A stretch of 64,000 nt of DNA. Origin: Mucilaginibacter frigoritolerans (GTDB taxonomy: Bacteria; Bacteroidota; Bacteroidia; Sphingobacteriales; Sphingobacteriaceae). Of this stretch, positions 16,311-26,381 are shown one piece after another. Below the pieces are notes generated by a model. It searched no databases, was not told the origin of the DNA, and saw only the letters and a program-made list of their open reading frames with translations. The DNA is taken from positions 1 to 64,000 of the forward strand of contig NZ_VLLI01000017.1 of assembly GCF_007830615.1 (NCBI RefSeq). The letters are read 5' to 3'. Both the position numbers and the translations under genes were made by a program. How positions within the stretch are numbered: the first letter of the stretch is position 1; every line of letters starts with the position of its first letter.

Positions 16311-19300
16311 ATGAAGAAACACTTACTTAACAGTATTTTTTTCCTTTTGCTGGTGCTTATAGGTAATTACGCCTATTCACAAACAAGTACCGTTACCGGT
16401 ACAGTTACCGCAAAAGAAGACGGAGAGCCAATTCCCGGAGCAACCGTAAAAATTAAAGGTACCACCACTGGCACCCAAACAAACATCAAAGGAAAGTATA
16501 CGCTGACCGTTCCTGCCAATGCAATTTTGGTGGTCAGCTTTATTGGTTATGACAATCAACAGGTTACCGTAAACAAACCTGTAGTTGATGTTGTACTTGT
16601 CCTTTCTAGCAAGCAGCTTAATGAAGTGGTTGTTACGGGTTCTGGTGTTGCTACAAGTAAAGCAAAGCTGGGTATCTCAGTAGAATCAGTTTCAGGAAAG
16701 AGCTTAACCTCTTCCCCACAGGCCTCTATCGACCAGGGTTTGATAGGTCAAATTCCTGGAGCTGAAATTTCCTCAGTTGACGGCACACCTGGCGCAAAGG
16801 CTAACATTATTTTGCGTGGTATCAACACTGTACAGGGTGGTACTACACCAATGTACCTGGTGGATGGTATTCAATCAGCTATTACAGACATCAGCCAGCT
16901 TGACCCTGCATCTGTAGATCACATCGAAGTTGTACAGGGAGCTGCCGCCTCCACCATTTATGGTGCACAGGGTGCAAATGGTGTTATCCAGATCTTTACC
17001 AAAAAAGGCGCGGTTGGTAAAACACGCATTGATGTATCATCCAGTGTATCCGGTGCTGATATGATTAACAACGGGAATGTACACCAGGCAACATTGAGTA
17101 GCTTTGCTGTTAATGCCGCCGGCCAGTTCATTAATGCCAGCGGACAACCAATAACATTGAATGCATATGGCCAATATCCGGGCATCCAATGGGCTTACGG
17201 TTCCAATTCGGCAGCCGGCTTCCCTACTGCTATGTCAAATCCTTTAAATATTTACCACCAGCAATATGGTACAAATCTAAAGTACTATGACCACCTGGCG
17301 CAATTGTTTACAACAGCTTATACTAACAATACCAACTTAACCCTTTCAGGTGGATCTGAAAAGTCAGACTATTTATTTTCCCTTTCTAATAATTACCAGG
17401 AAAGTGATATCAGAAACAATGGTTTCAACAACAGAACCAATATGACCGTTAACTTAGGAACAGAGCTTTTTAAGGGCTTTACGTTCCGGTCAATCACTCA
17501 ATTGATCTATACCAAAAATACCTTGAACCCAGCATTCGGTATCGGTAATAGCGGCGGTATTTTTGACGCGTTGAACGCGTCTCCTTTTTATGATTTTAAT
17601 CAGAAAAACGCTGACGGATCTTATCCTTTATCTTTAAGTTCAGGTACAGTGAGTGTGAACGGTTCAAACCCAAATTACTTTCATCAATGGGGATCTCAAA
17701 CCACCAACCGCGAAGACCTTCTTCAAAACTTTATTGCCGATTACAAAATCAACCGTTTTGTTGATTTGAATGCCAAATACGGTATCAACTATTCGCACAA
17801 TGAAGAGAATGCAACTTATTTGAATCAGACAGGTACCATTCAAAATCAAGATACAGGCAATTATTTCGGCGGCGTTGCTGCTCCTGACGGCAGTGGCGAG
17901 CTTGATAATTATACCAATAATAATTTTTTCCAAAACTTTATTGGGTCTGCTATCATCAAAACAGATTTCAAAAAAGATTTCCATTTAAATGTACCTATTA
18001 CAACCAATACCTTATTGCAGTATGATTACCGTAGCGGCAATAGTCATGACTTAGATTCCTATGGTTTAGGTTTGCCAACATACGCCATATATAAATACAA
18101 CCAAACAAACAGCCAGGCGATTTGGAACGATTACACGGCTAAATTTGTTACTTTCGGTTATGTAGTTAACCAAAAAATAGACTTTGGTGATATTGCTGGT
18201 GTTGCCGGTGGTTTCAGAAGTGATTATTCATCTAATTTTGGAGCTGGTTCAAAACCATTTACTTTCCCTGACGTGAATGGTTATGTAAGACTATCATCAC
18301 TGGATTTTTGGAAAAATTCAGCCCTTGGATCAGCAATTCCTGAATTCAAAATCCGCAGTGGTTACGGTGAAGCAGGTATTCAGCCAAATATTTATCAAAG
18401 ATACGCAACCATAAATCCACAAAATATTGGTTCTGAATTAACATTTAACCTGCCAAGTAGCGGCTTAGCGAACCCCAATTTAAACGTAGAAGTTTCTAAG
18501 GAATTTGAAATTGGTACAGACTTTGAAATCAGAGGCTTTCAAGGTAGCTGGGGAAGCGATTTTACCGTGAGTGGTACTTACTGGAACAGAAAAACAACAG
18601 ATGCCATCTATAGTGTATCAACAGCTTTATCAACCGGTGGTTCTTCTATTTCAACAAATGCAATTGGTTTAGCTTCACATGGTATTCAGGCATCATTGAA
18701 TATCGCGGTTTACAAATCCAAGGATTTTAACTGGAACATGACCACGAACTTCAGCAATCAAACATCTACCATCACCAGCATTGTAGGCCCGCCAATCATT
18801 CTGACTTCTGCTGCAGGTAGCACCAGTTTAGCGTTGGTTGCCGGTCAAAAAATCGGTGAGATCTATGGTGATAAGGCCCTTACAAGTTTGAGCGAAAAAA
18901 ATCAGGAGGGCGTACCCTATATTTTACCTGCAGATTATAGCCAATATACTATTGTTAATGGCCGTGTAGTAAATATAGCATCAAAAAGTATCATGTTTAC
19001 AAATGAAGCAAGTTCCTTTGGTGATCCGAATCCAAAATTCAACATGTCATTCATCGAAAACTTTAGCTATAAATCTCTAACCTTCGGTTTTCAACTTGAT
19101 TGGGTTTACGGTAGCCACTTATATAACCAAACCAAAGAGTGGATGTATAGGGACGGTATCAGCAGCGATTATGACAACGCAGTTGACATAGCTGGTACTA
19201 CAGCGGCATACACAGCTTATTACCGTAGCGCTTATGCCAATGCATTTGGCCAGGTTAACGGTGACCGTGACGGAACGAAAGATTATTTCTATGAAAGCTC

Positions 19301-19544
19301 TTCTTTTGCCAGATTAAGAAATGCTTACATCGGTTATGACTTTGGAAAGCTATTGGGCTCGAAGGTATTCAGAAAAGCGGTGTTGACTGTTAGCGGACGT
19401 AACTTGTTTACCATCACTAAATACACTGGCTTTGATCCGGAAGTTAGTTCCGGTACATCAAACTCGGCTTATGACAGAGGTGTAGATAATAGTTCTAATC
19501 CGAACACGAAATCAATTACTGTGGGCTTAAACCTTGGATTTTAA
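16311..19544 (+). CDS. SusC/RagA-family TonB-dependent outer-membrane transporter
   Basis: The start at 16311 (ATG) gives a signal peptide, MKKHLLNSIFFLLLVLIGNY ending YAYSQ; an upstream in-frame extension from 16191 encodes no plausible signal. The 1077-residue protein has a carboxypeptidase-regulatory-like domain (VTGTVTAKEDGEPIPGATVK, about 25-105), a plug domain (LNEVVVTGSG through VDGIQSAITDISQLDPASVD and GANGVIQIFTKKG, about 110-240) and a long beta-barrel ending in NTKSITVGLNLGF with a terminal aromatic residue. It works with the SusD protein 24 bp downstream to import an oligosaccharide or other nutrient. No glycosidase, sulfatase or peptidase gene lies nearby, so the substrate cannot be named. 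Confidence 0.95.
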   Translation: MKKHLLNSIFFLLLVLIGNYAYSQTSTVTGTVTAKEDGEPIPGATVKIKGTTTGTQTNIKGKYTLTVPANAILVVSFIGYDNQQVTVNKPVVDVVLVLSSKQLNEVVVTGSGVATSKAKLGISVESVSGKSLTSSPQASIDQGLIGQIPGAEISSVDGTPGAKANIILRGINTVQGGTTPMYLVDGIQSAITDISQLDPASVDHIEVVQGAAASTIYGAQGANGVIQIFTKKGAVGKTRIDVSSSVSGADMINNGNVHQATLSSFAVNAAGQFINASGQPITLNAYGQYPGIQWAYGSNSAAGFPTAMSNPLNIYHQQYGTNLKYYDHLAQLFTTAYTNNTNLTLSGGSEKSDYLFSLSNNYQESDIRNNGFNNRTNMTVNLGTELFKGFTFRSITQLIYTKNTLNPAFGIGNSGGIFDALNASPFYDFNQKNADGSYPLSLSSGTVSVNGSNPNYFHQWGSQTTNREDLLQNFIADYKINRFVDLNAKYGINYSHNEENATYLNQTGTIQNQDTGNYFGGVAAPDGSGELDNYTNNNFFQNFIGSAIIKTDFKKDFHLNVPITTNTLLQYDYRSGNSHDLDSYGLGLPTYAIYKYNQTNSQAIWNDYTAKFVTFGYVVNQKIDFGDIAGVAGGFRSDYSSNFGAGSKPFTFPDVNGYVRLSSLDFWKNSALGSAIPEFKIRSGYGEAGIQPNIYQRYATINPQNIGSELTFNLPSSGLANPNLNVEVSKEFEIGTDFEIRGFQGSWGSDFTVSGTYWNRKTTDAIYSVSTALSTGGSSISTNAIGLASHGIQASLNIAVYKSKDFNWNMTTNFSNQTSTITSIVGPPIILTSAAGSTSLALVAGQKIGEIYGDKALTSLSEKNQEGVPYILPADYSQYTIVNGRVVNIASKSIMFTNEASSFGDPNPKFNMSFIENFSYKSLTFGFQLDWVYGSHLYNQTKEWMYRDGISSDYDNAVDIAGTTAAYTAYYRSAYANAFGQVNGDRDGTKDYFYESSSFARLRNAYIGYDFGKLLGSKVFRKAVLTVSGRNLFTITKYTGFDPEVSSGTSNSAYDRGVDNSSNPNTKSITVGLNLGF

Positions 19545-19568
19545 TTGACAATTCAATCTTAAAAAAAC

Positions 19569-21209
19569 ATGAAAAAATATAAATTTCAAATAATTATAGT
19601 GATGTTGGCAGGGATTGTTTTGTCTTCATCATGCAAAAAGGAGCTGAACATACAGAATCCGAACTCCCCTACGCTTGCACAGGCGTCAACAGAAACGGGT
19701 TTAGTTTCACTTGCTGCCGGCAGTATCTACGTTAACGGTTTTATGAATGGTAACTACTGGCTGGGGAATTCATTCTTTTCTCTGGAATACGGTTTTGACG
19801 AATTGTTGGCAGACGACGTGGCTTCCCCGGATGCCAACCAAAACGTTAACGTTGTAAACTTACCGGCATCAGTTATCTTTACCGATGGAACACCTACCGT
19901 AAACGTAAACCCTACAAGCCAGTCGGCTAACCTGCGTGTAAACAATACCCGGGCCACCCAATCACAAAATATGTTCTATTATGAATGGAACAGCATGTAT
20001 CAATTAAATAACGCCGCTAACCAGATCCTGGCTCTTGCCGGCACTGTTCCCTTGTCGGGAGACGCCGCCAATAAACAGGCTACATTAAGAGCCTGGGCTT
20101 ACTGGTGGAAGGGTTATGCTTATGCACGTATAGGCTCTATATACTATTCAGGTATTATAAACAATGAAATAAGTGCAACTAATTCTAATTATGTTTTAAG
20201 CTCTGCTATAATTGCCGAATCAAACAAAAACCTGGCTGCCGCAAGCGCTCAGTTGAGTTCAATAAGCAATACGACTACTTATACAACGTTGATGGCGCAG
20301 TTGTTGCCTTCATTTGTTCAAACCGGTCATGGTGGCGTGCCAACCCCGGCAGCGTTTATAGACAATATTAATACTCTTGAGGCTCGTAACCTGCTGGCCA
20401 ATACGCGTACAAGCGCTATGACAGCTGCTGACTGGCAGACCATAATAACGCTGACCACAGCAGGTATCCAGTCATCAGATAATGTATTTACCTTACGTAC
20501 AACTAGCCTCAACGGTTTGGCTAGTGCAACCAGCGGTTGTGTTGCGCTTAATACATCAGGGCCGCCTCAAAATTCTATATTCCAGATTCAGGAACGTTTG
20601 ATACAGGATTTTAAATCGGGCGATCAAAGATTTGCTAAAAACTTTACGGCCGATACAACGATCAACCAAGTAGGTGGTTACACCTTCAGCAGCCGTTGGG
20701 AATTGTTGAATGCAGCGCTTACTCCCCGTCCGGCAATCAACTCCATCCAGTATGCAGACAATACTCCGGGTAACCAGGAAATTTATATCGCTGGCAGCTA
20801 TGAGGAAAATGCGCTAATGTTAGCGGAAGCATATATAAACACAGGTCAGGTTGAACAGGGATTAGCATTAGTTGACGCGGTTAGAGTTTATCAGCAAGCT
20901 GGATTAGCCTCAGTAGCTGGTACCGGCTTAACAACTGCCCAGGCTTTGGAGGAACTGCGAAAAGAAAGAAGAATTGCTTTATTGTTCAGAGGAACTGCCT
21001 TCTATGATGCAAGAAGATGGGGCGTTATTTATGATGTTTCTAAAGGTGGTGGCCGCACCGGTTGTGTAGTGCTTACTCCGGACGGCGTGTTACATACAAA
21101 CGTTACTATCAATTATAACTTTATGGATTACTGGGATGTTCCCGCTGATGAGTTCGTTCTCAACCCACCAGCATCGGGCAGTGCTCCTATAAAGAACCCT
21201 AATTACTAA
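19569..21209 (+). CDS. SusD/RagB-family surface lipoprotein
   Basis: The 546-residue protein begins with a lipoprotein signal (MKKYKFQIIIVMLAGIVLSS followed by SC, lipobox cysteine near 22). It has the features of the SusD/RagB fold: a helical N-terminal half (YYEWNSMYQLNNAANQILAL and RAWAYWWKGYAYARIGSIYY, TPR-like) and the conserved late block LEELRKERRIALLFRGTAFY with DARRWG. It forms the lid over the SusC barrel. It is co-transcribed with the SusC gene and followed by a terminator at 21256-21292. Confidence 0.95.
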   Translation: MKKYKFQIIIVMLAGIVLSSSCKKELNIQNPNSPTLAQASTETGLVSLAAGSIYVNGFMNGNYWLGNSFFSLEYGFDELLADDVASPDANQNVNVVNLPASVIFTDGTPTVNVNPTSQSANLRVNNTRATQSQNMFYYEWNSMYQLNNAANQILALAGTVPLSGDAANKQATLRAWAYWWKGYAYARIGSIYYSGIINNEISATNSNYVLSSAIIAESNKNLAAASAQLSSISNTTTYTTLMAQLLPSFVQTGHGGVPTPAAFIDNINTLEARNLLANTRTSAMTAADWQTIITLTTAGIQSSDNVFTLRTTSLNGLASATSGCVALNTSGPPQNSIFQIQERLIQDFKSGDQRFAKNFTADTTINQVGGYTFSSRWELLNAALTPRPAINSIQYADNTPGNQEIYIAGSYEENALMLAEAYINTGQVEQGLALVDAVRVYQQAGLASVAGTGLTTAQALEELRKERRIALLFRGTAFYDARRWGVIYDVSKGGGRTGCVVLTPDGVLHTNVTINYNFMDYWDVPADEFVLNPPASGSAPIKNPNY

Positions 21210-21255
21210 AAATAGATCAGTCTAATAGTTAATTTTCAGTTTTATCAGTTAATTA

Positions 21256-21292
21256 AAAACCGTCTCAGTAAAATGAGGCGGTTTTATTTTTT
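21256..21292. terminator. bidirectional intrinsic terminator between SusD and PmbA genes
   Basis: AACCGTCTCA, a GTAAAA loop and TGAGGCGGTT form a 10-bp stem, followed by TTATTTTTT on the plus strand and preceded by an A run that gives a T run on the minus strand. It can end the SusCD transcript and the leftward TldD-PmbA transcript. Confidence 0.85.
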
Positions 21293-21319
21293 AATTTAAA
21301 AATAGTTTCTTGTGGCTGC

Positions 21320-22657
21320 TTAAACGGCGTCAGACAAAGAAGTAAAGGTAAATTCCTTTATCCGCATTGGCGGAATAAGCGCGCTGGAGAATGATTCGCC
21401 ACTGACTGTTCTTTCCGGTTTACCCAAGGCATCCAGGTTATTCAGCATAATCACCGGGCTTTCGTTAAAACGCATATTCTTTATTGGAAACTTGATCTGT
21501 CCGTTTTCTATATAAAAAGTACCATCGCGGGTTAAACCGGTATATAATAACGTTTGCGGATCTACCGGGCGGATATACCATAAACGGGTTACAAGTATCC
21601 CTTTTTCTGTACCTTTTATTAAGTCCTCTAAAGTGGCGTCGGTTCCGTCCATAATAATGCTATCTGGAGATGGAATGCCTTTCACACCCTGTTTTTGCGC
21701 CCAATAGCGGGAGTAAGTAAGGTTTTTAAGTACGCCTTTTTCAATCCAGCTTATTTTCTCCTGCGGCCTGCCATCACCGGCCCAACTGCCAGTTGGCAAT
21801 TCAGGATTTGATGGATCTGAATAAATATTAATCCGTTCATCAACCAGTTTATCACCCAGCTTAGTTTTGCCTCCGGTTTTGCTTAAAAAACTGCGTCCTT
21901 CGTCGGCTGTCCTTGCATCCAGCCCTCCGTACAATTGCTCAAGCAATACAATGCCTGCGGCTGGTTCTAATATAACCGTGTACTTACCGGGTTCTATTGC
22001 TTTTGCACCGGCAGACCGGGTTGCTTTCTGTGCGGCTGTTTTAGTGAAATTAAGCGTATCAAGTTTGCTTACTGCGTTATAGTCTTTCGTTGAATAGCCT
22101 GAGCCTTGACCATCTTCCGTGCGCAGCGTAATAGAAAAACTGGCATCAGTACCGGTAAAATAGGCAAATAAGCCATGCGAATTCATCATTGAAGAAAATG
22201 ATGCGCTATTTTGCAAGTAGCCTGCAGCAATAAGCTTATTGTCTTTTGCAATCTGAAGGCTTTCGCTAACCTTGTCAGTCCGCATTGCGGGAGTTATGGC
22301 GGCGGTGTCGGCATCAAAAGTTTTTGAAGGCGGGCTATAAGTTTGCGGGCCCAAGAAAGACACAAACTCCGGATTTTCCGGGGCAAATTGCGCAAGGGTT
22401 TCCGAAAGACGCACCGCTTTTTCTATAGACGCATCATCATACTCGTTAGTGGTTACAATGCCCAGCTTTTTACCATAGGCAGATGAAATAACCATGTTTG
22501 TTTGGCTGATAAAGCCACTGGTAGAAACCGAATTGCGGGCATAGCGGATATTTCCTGAATCAGAACCGCTAAAAGATATTTCACATTCGTTAGCCTTTGA
22601 ATAGCTGAGCGCTTTTTTCATTATTGTACGGCAATCGTCTTCGCTTATTATAGCCAT
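21320..22657 (-). CDS. pmbA: TldE/PmbA-family protein, copy 1
   Basis: The 445-residue product matches TldE/PmbA, the non-metal partner of the TldD protease: N-terminal MKKALSYSKANECEISFSGS, a central region with AKAIEPGKYTVILEPAAGIV, and a C-terminal VIMLNNLDALGKPER. There is no HExxxH motif, as expected for the TldE subunit. It has no signal peptide although its TldD partner does. It starts 6 bp after the TldD copy and is most similar to the PmbA gene at 34396, to which it corresponds along its whole length. TldD/TldE heterodimers cleave unfolded peptides and mature some RiPPs such as microcin B17. Confidence 0.9.
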   Translation of the reverse strand: MAIISEDDCRTIMKKALSYSKANECEISFSGSDSGNIRYARNSVSTSGFISQTNMVISSAYGKKLGIVTTNEYDDASIEKAVRLSETLAQFAPENPEFVSFLGPQTYSPPSKTFDADTAAITPAMRTDKVSESLQIAKDNKLIAAGYLQNSASFSSMMNSHGLFAYFTGTDASFSITLRTEDGQGSGYSTKDYNAVSKLDTLNFTKTAAQKATRSAGAKAIEPGKYTVILEPAAGIVLLEQLYGGLDARTADEGRSFLSKTGGKTKLGDKLVDERINIYSDPSNPELPTGSWAGDGRPQEKISWIEKGVLKNLTYSRYWAQKQGVKGIPSPDSIIMDGTDATLEDLIKGTEKGILVTRLWYIRPVDPQTLLYTGLTRDGTFYIENGQIKFPIKNMRFNESPVIMLNNLDALGKPERTVSGESFSSALIPPMRIKEFTFTSLSDAV

Positions 22658-22663
22658 TGTACG

Positions 22664-24298
22664 TTATATTTTTCTTTTTGTATTAATTACGTTAACACCC
22701 TTAAAATGCGCGGTGGATGAGCCGTGGGAAACTGCGCTAACCTGTTCTGGCTGGCCTTTTCCGTCAAAGAAAGATCCGCCCAAACGATAATCATTTTTAT
22801 CACATACAGCGGTGCAGGAGTTCCAGAATTCCTGCGTGTTTGATTGATAGGCTACATCATTAAGCATCCCAACAATTTTACCGTTCTTAATTTCGTAATA
22901 AAGCTGGCCGCTGAACTGGAAATTATATCGCTGCTGATCAATTGAGAAAGAACTGTCGCCAATAATGTAAATTCCCTTTTCCACATTTTTAATCATCTCA
23001 TCAGGCGCTAACGGTGTGGGGCCCGGTTGTAATGATATATTTGGCATCCGCTGGAATTGTACATCACTCCAGTTATCTGCGTAACAGCATCCTTGTGATT
23101 CTTTTAAACCCAGTATATGGGCCTGGTCGCGTATGGCCTGGTAATTAACCAATATACCATCTTTAATTATATCCCATTTTTTAGTTTCCACACCTTCATC
23201 GTCATACCCAACAGCCCCTAATGAACCTGGTTGAAGTTTATCTGCAACAATATTTACCTGCGGACTGCCAAAATTAAATTTGCCTGATTTCCATTTATCG
23301 AGTGTTAAAAAGCTGGTACCAGCGAAGTTGGCTTCGTAGCCGAGAACGCGGTCCAGTTCGGAAGGATGCCCTACAGACTCGTGTATGGTTAGCCACAAAT
23401 GGCTGGGATCAAGTACCAGATCATATTTTCCCGCCTCAACTGATTTTGCTTTTATTTTTTCAGCTACCTGCGGCGCAGCGGCCCGGGCATCTTCAAGCAT
23501 GTCATAGCTATCACGGTATAAAGTTGTTAAACCTTTTATTTTGTCGCTTTCTTTTGGGATCAGGTATTCATAACCCATTCCCCTCGGGGCGCTCAACGAT
23601 TGTCTTGTTTCAAATTGTCCGGTTTTTTCGTCAATTTTTGTAACTGAAAAAACGGGCCATATACGGTGAATATCCTGATCTATATACGATCCGTCTGTTG
23701 AGGCAAAATACTTTTGCTCATTTACCAGGAAAATGATGGAGTTTACGTAGTTAGCGCCACCTTTTAGTGCCGCATCATTTACGGCAAGCAAAAGATCTGT
23801 TTTGTCTTTAACCGGCACATCAAAACCGTTTTTAACTATCGGTGTTTTCCAGCTAACCTCTCCATATCCCTTTTGGGGTATTAATTGTACGGGCTCGGTT
23901 TGTATCCTGGCATTCTCTTTTGCTATTGCGACAGCCATCTGCGCGGCCTTGGCAATACTATCGGTATCTAATTTATCAGTCGCCGCGAAACCCCAGCAGC
24001 CGTTGGCTATTACCCTGATGCCCATTCCGTATGATTCGGTGTCAACAATGTTTTCAACCTTGTTTTCACGGGTAACCACATATTGGTTTAAATAACGGCC
24101 TATGCGTACATCGGTATAGGTGGCCCCTTTAGAGCGTGCCGCATTCAGCGCTACATCTGCCATTTGTTTTTTCATGGCGATGTCAACATTGCGCATGGCA
24201 GTTCCTTGAATTAAAGGGGAACCAAAAACAGGTATACGATTAAGCATCGTGGCTCCAAAGCCCATACCTGTAAGATAAAGAAAGTTTTTTCTATTCAA
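22664..24298 (-). CDS. tldD: TldD-family metalloprotease with a Tat-like signal, copy 1
   Basis: This 544-residue protein has the zinc-binding motif of the TldD family in LTIHESVGHPSELDRVLG (HExxxH) and the family end KGVNVINTKRKI. The N-terminus MNRKNFLYLTGMGFGATMLN resembles a twin-arginine signal with Lys in place of the second Arg, followed by a weak hydrophobic stretch. E. coli TldD is cytosolic, so an export signal is unusual. It is followed at 6 bp by its TldE partner and preceded at 229 bp by the DUF4159 gene on the same strand. It corresponds closely in sequence to the copy at 32757. Confidence 0.93.
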   Translation of the reverse strand: MNRKNFLYLTGMGFGATMLNRIPVFGSPLIQGTAMRNVDIAMKKQMADVALNAARSKGATYTDVRIGRYLNQYVVTRENKVENIVDTESYGMGIRVIANGCWGFAATDKLDTDSIAKAAQMAVAIAKENARIQTEPVQLIPQKGYGEVSWKTPIVKNGFDVPVKDKTDLLLAVNDAALKGGANYVNSIIFLVNEQKYFASTDGSYIDQDIHRIWPVFSVTKIDEKTGQFETRQSLSAPRGMGYEYLIPKESDKIKGLTTLYRDSYDMLEDARAAAPQVAEKIKAKSVEAGKYDLVLDPSHLWLTIHESVGHPSELDRVLGYEANFAGTSFLTLDKWKSGKFNFGSPQVNIVADKLQPGSLGAVGYDDEGVETKKWDIIKDGILVNYQAIRDQAHILGLKESQGCCYADNWSDVQFQRMPNISLQPGPTPLAPDEMIKNVEKGIYIIGDSSFSIDQQRYNFQFSGQLYYEIKNGKIVGMLNDVAYQSNTQEFWNSCTAVCDKNDYRLGGSFFDGKGQPEQVSAVSHGSSTAHFKGVNVINTKRKI

Positions 24299-24527
24299 TT
24301 GATCGGTATTAGTTTTCTAAAGATAATTACTCTATTCAAATAAATATAATTTGTTCTTATTAATTAAAGACATAATCCAATAAAAATAAATTTCTCTTCG
24401 TAAGATTATAAAGGCGCAATAAACGTTACAATATTTTAAATATATTTTTTTGCTAACAGCAATCATTCGCCCAAGGTGGTCCAAGTCACCATTGAATTAA
24501 AGCAATCATTAATAAAAGGGGATTGTA

Positions 24528-25154
24528 TCACGAGTTCAGTGCATACAAAATAATATTTACGCCAAATTTGGTATTATCCTCAGCTAAAAACCGTTTATTT
24601 CTGAAGTCATAGTCCCATTCGCAGCCGTAGTCCTTATTGCTGTATAGTACTGCTATCCGGTTATCTATTTCAATTGCTTTAAGGTAATCATGCACCAGAT
24701 CATCCCCCCACCCGTTAAGTTCAAAAGTGGTGGTTGGTGGTCCTTTTTCAAAACTAAAAAAGGAACTATAAATTTTATGGTTGTTCGGGATTTTTTTTAG
24801 CGCCCCGGCACCAAATATTGCTGTCATTTCGGCCTCGAATGATTTCGCGAAAAGCCCGTCGATATCATGATTACAGTCATCGGCAAAAACAAATCCGCCA
24901 TTTTCTACGTACTTTTTAAAGTTTGCCCTTTCCTGAGCGTCGAACTGAACCAGCTTGTGGCCGCTTATATAAAAAAAAGGGAAAGAAAATATATCGGCGC
25001 TATCAAGCGGTATCACTTTTTCGTGTACATCGATTGGGATGGTGGTATATTCCAGCAAAGAGTTAAGTAAATTAGAGGGCATTCTTTGATCAGTATCCCA
25101 ATCGCCGGAATGATAGCTAAATCTCGCAAATGTGAATTTTGAGCCGGTATTCAT
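24528..25154 (-). CDS. DUF4159 protein
   Basis: The 208-residue protein has features of DUF4159, a class I glutamine-amidotransferase-like fold often found with MoxR/DUF58 genes: FTFARFSYHSGDWDTDQRMP at the start, FPFFYISGHKLVQF, and ENGGFVFADDCNHDIDGLFA with the acidic pair. No signal peptide is seen. It is divergent from the MoxR gene across 178 bp and heads the leftward transcript with TldD and PmbA. Its biochemical role is not established. The shared cluster position suggests it works with the MoxR machinery. Confidence 0.85.
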   Translation of the reverse strand: MNTGSKFTFARFSYHSGDWDTDQRMPSNLLNSLLEYTTIPIDVHEKVIPLDSADIFSFPFFYISGHKLVQFDAQERANFKKYVENGGFVFADDCNHDIDGLFAKSFEAEMTAIFGAGALKKIPNNHKIYSSFFSFEKGPPTTTFELNGWGDDLVHDYLKAIEIDNRIAVLYSNKDYGCEWDYDFRNKRFLAEDNTKFGVNIILYALNS

Positions 25155-25332
25155 AGTTTTACTAAACTATATAAAATAAATAGGTAATAACGTGTTTTTC
25201 TTATCTGAATTGTAATTTTTACGCTACTATATTTATTATTTGGTAAAAAAAACCAATAATAAGATAAAACTATGATATATTGTGTGCTTATAAGACAATT
25301 GGCGGTACTGGTTAAAGTTCCTCCGGGGCAGC

Positions 25333-26361
25333 GTGATTTATAACAATAATAAATATCAAAACCATTTGGAAACAACTGAAAAAGACGTAAAAGCTTTGCT
25401 GGCAAAATTGCCACAACTTAAACAGGAGATTCAAAAAGTAATTGTTGGTCAGGATGTCATATTAGACGAGTTACTGGTGGCCTTTTTAGCGGGGGGGCAT
25501 TGCCTTTTAGAGGGCGTACCCGGCTTAGCAAAAACCCTTATTGTAAAAACCATCTCTCAGGCTTTACATCTTTCGTTCAGAAGAATCCAGTTTACCCCGG
25601 ATTTAATGCCTACTGATATTGTGGGCACGGAAATACTGGAAGAGGATCATATAACCGGAAAGCGTTTTTTTAAATTTAATAAAGGGCCGCTCTTTGCTAA
25701 TATTATACTGGCAGACGAAATAAACCGCACGCCTCCGAAGACCCAATCGGCGTTACTGGAGGCTATGCAGGAGTTTGAAGTAACTTATGGCGGGCAAACT
25801 TACCCGCTTGATAAGCCATTTTTTATTCTTGCCACGCAAAATCCTATTGAGCAGGCGGGCACCTATCCATTGCCCGAAGCTCAACTGGACCGGTTTTTAT
25901 TATTAATAAAAATAGGGTATCCCACCGAACAGGAAGAAGTTGAAGTTTTAAGCCGCACTACCGGAACAAAAATGGCTAAGGTAACACCTGTGGTTACGGC
26001 GGAAGAAATTTTACAGGTACAGGCGCTGGTAAGGCAGGTAAACATAAGTGATGACCTGATAAAGTATGTAAGTAAGTTCATCCGGGCTACAAGACCTGAT
26101 ACTACAACTGTAAGTTACGTTAAAGATTGGGTACGCTGGGGCGCAGGGCCAAGGGCTGGCCAGGCATTGATTTTGACGGCTAAAGCACGGGCAATTTTAA
26201 AAGGCCGCTATACCGTTTTAATGGAAGATTTACAAGCCATGGCCCCGGCGGTATTAAGGCACCGCATATTATTGAATTTTAAAGCTGAGGCCGAAAACAT
26301 AACCTCGGATATGGTTACCTCTGTTTTGATAAAGGAAATTACAAGGGAAAATACGCTTTAA
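25333..26361 (+). CDS. MoxR-family AAA+ ATPase
   Basis: The 342-residue protein starts at a GTG at 25333; no ATG gives a full-length product. It has Walker A GVPGLAKT (61-68), Walker B IILADEINR with Asp128-Glu129, the MoxR-specific block QEFEVTYGGQTYPLDKPFFI, and sensor sequence ATQNPIEQAGTYPLPEAQLD. MoxR ATPases act as chaperones for partner complexes, usually with vWA or DUF58 proteins; that pairing is present here at 20 bp. It is the first gene of a rightward seven-gene run ending at 35727. Confidence 0.95.
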   Translation: MIYNNNKYQNHLETTEKDVKALLAKLPQLKQEIQKVIVGQDVILDELLVAFLAGGHCLLEGVPGLAKTLIVKTISQALHLSFRRIQFTPDLMPTDIVGTEILEEDHITGKRFFKFNKGPLFANIILADEINRTPPKTQSALLEAMQEFEVTYGGQTYPLDKPFFILATQNPIEQAGTYPLPEAQLDRFLLLIKIGYPTEQEEVEVLSRTTGTKMAKVTPVVTAEEILQVQALVRQVNISDDLIKYVSKFIRATRPDTTTVSYVKDWVRWGAGPRAGQALILTAKARAILKGRYTVLMEDLQAMAPAVLRHRILLNFKAEAENITSDMVTSVLIKEITRENTL

Positions 26362-26381
26362 ATTTATTTAGGTTTTTTAAT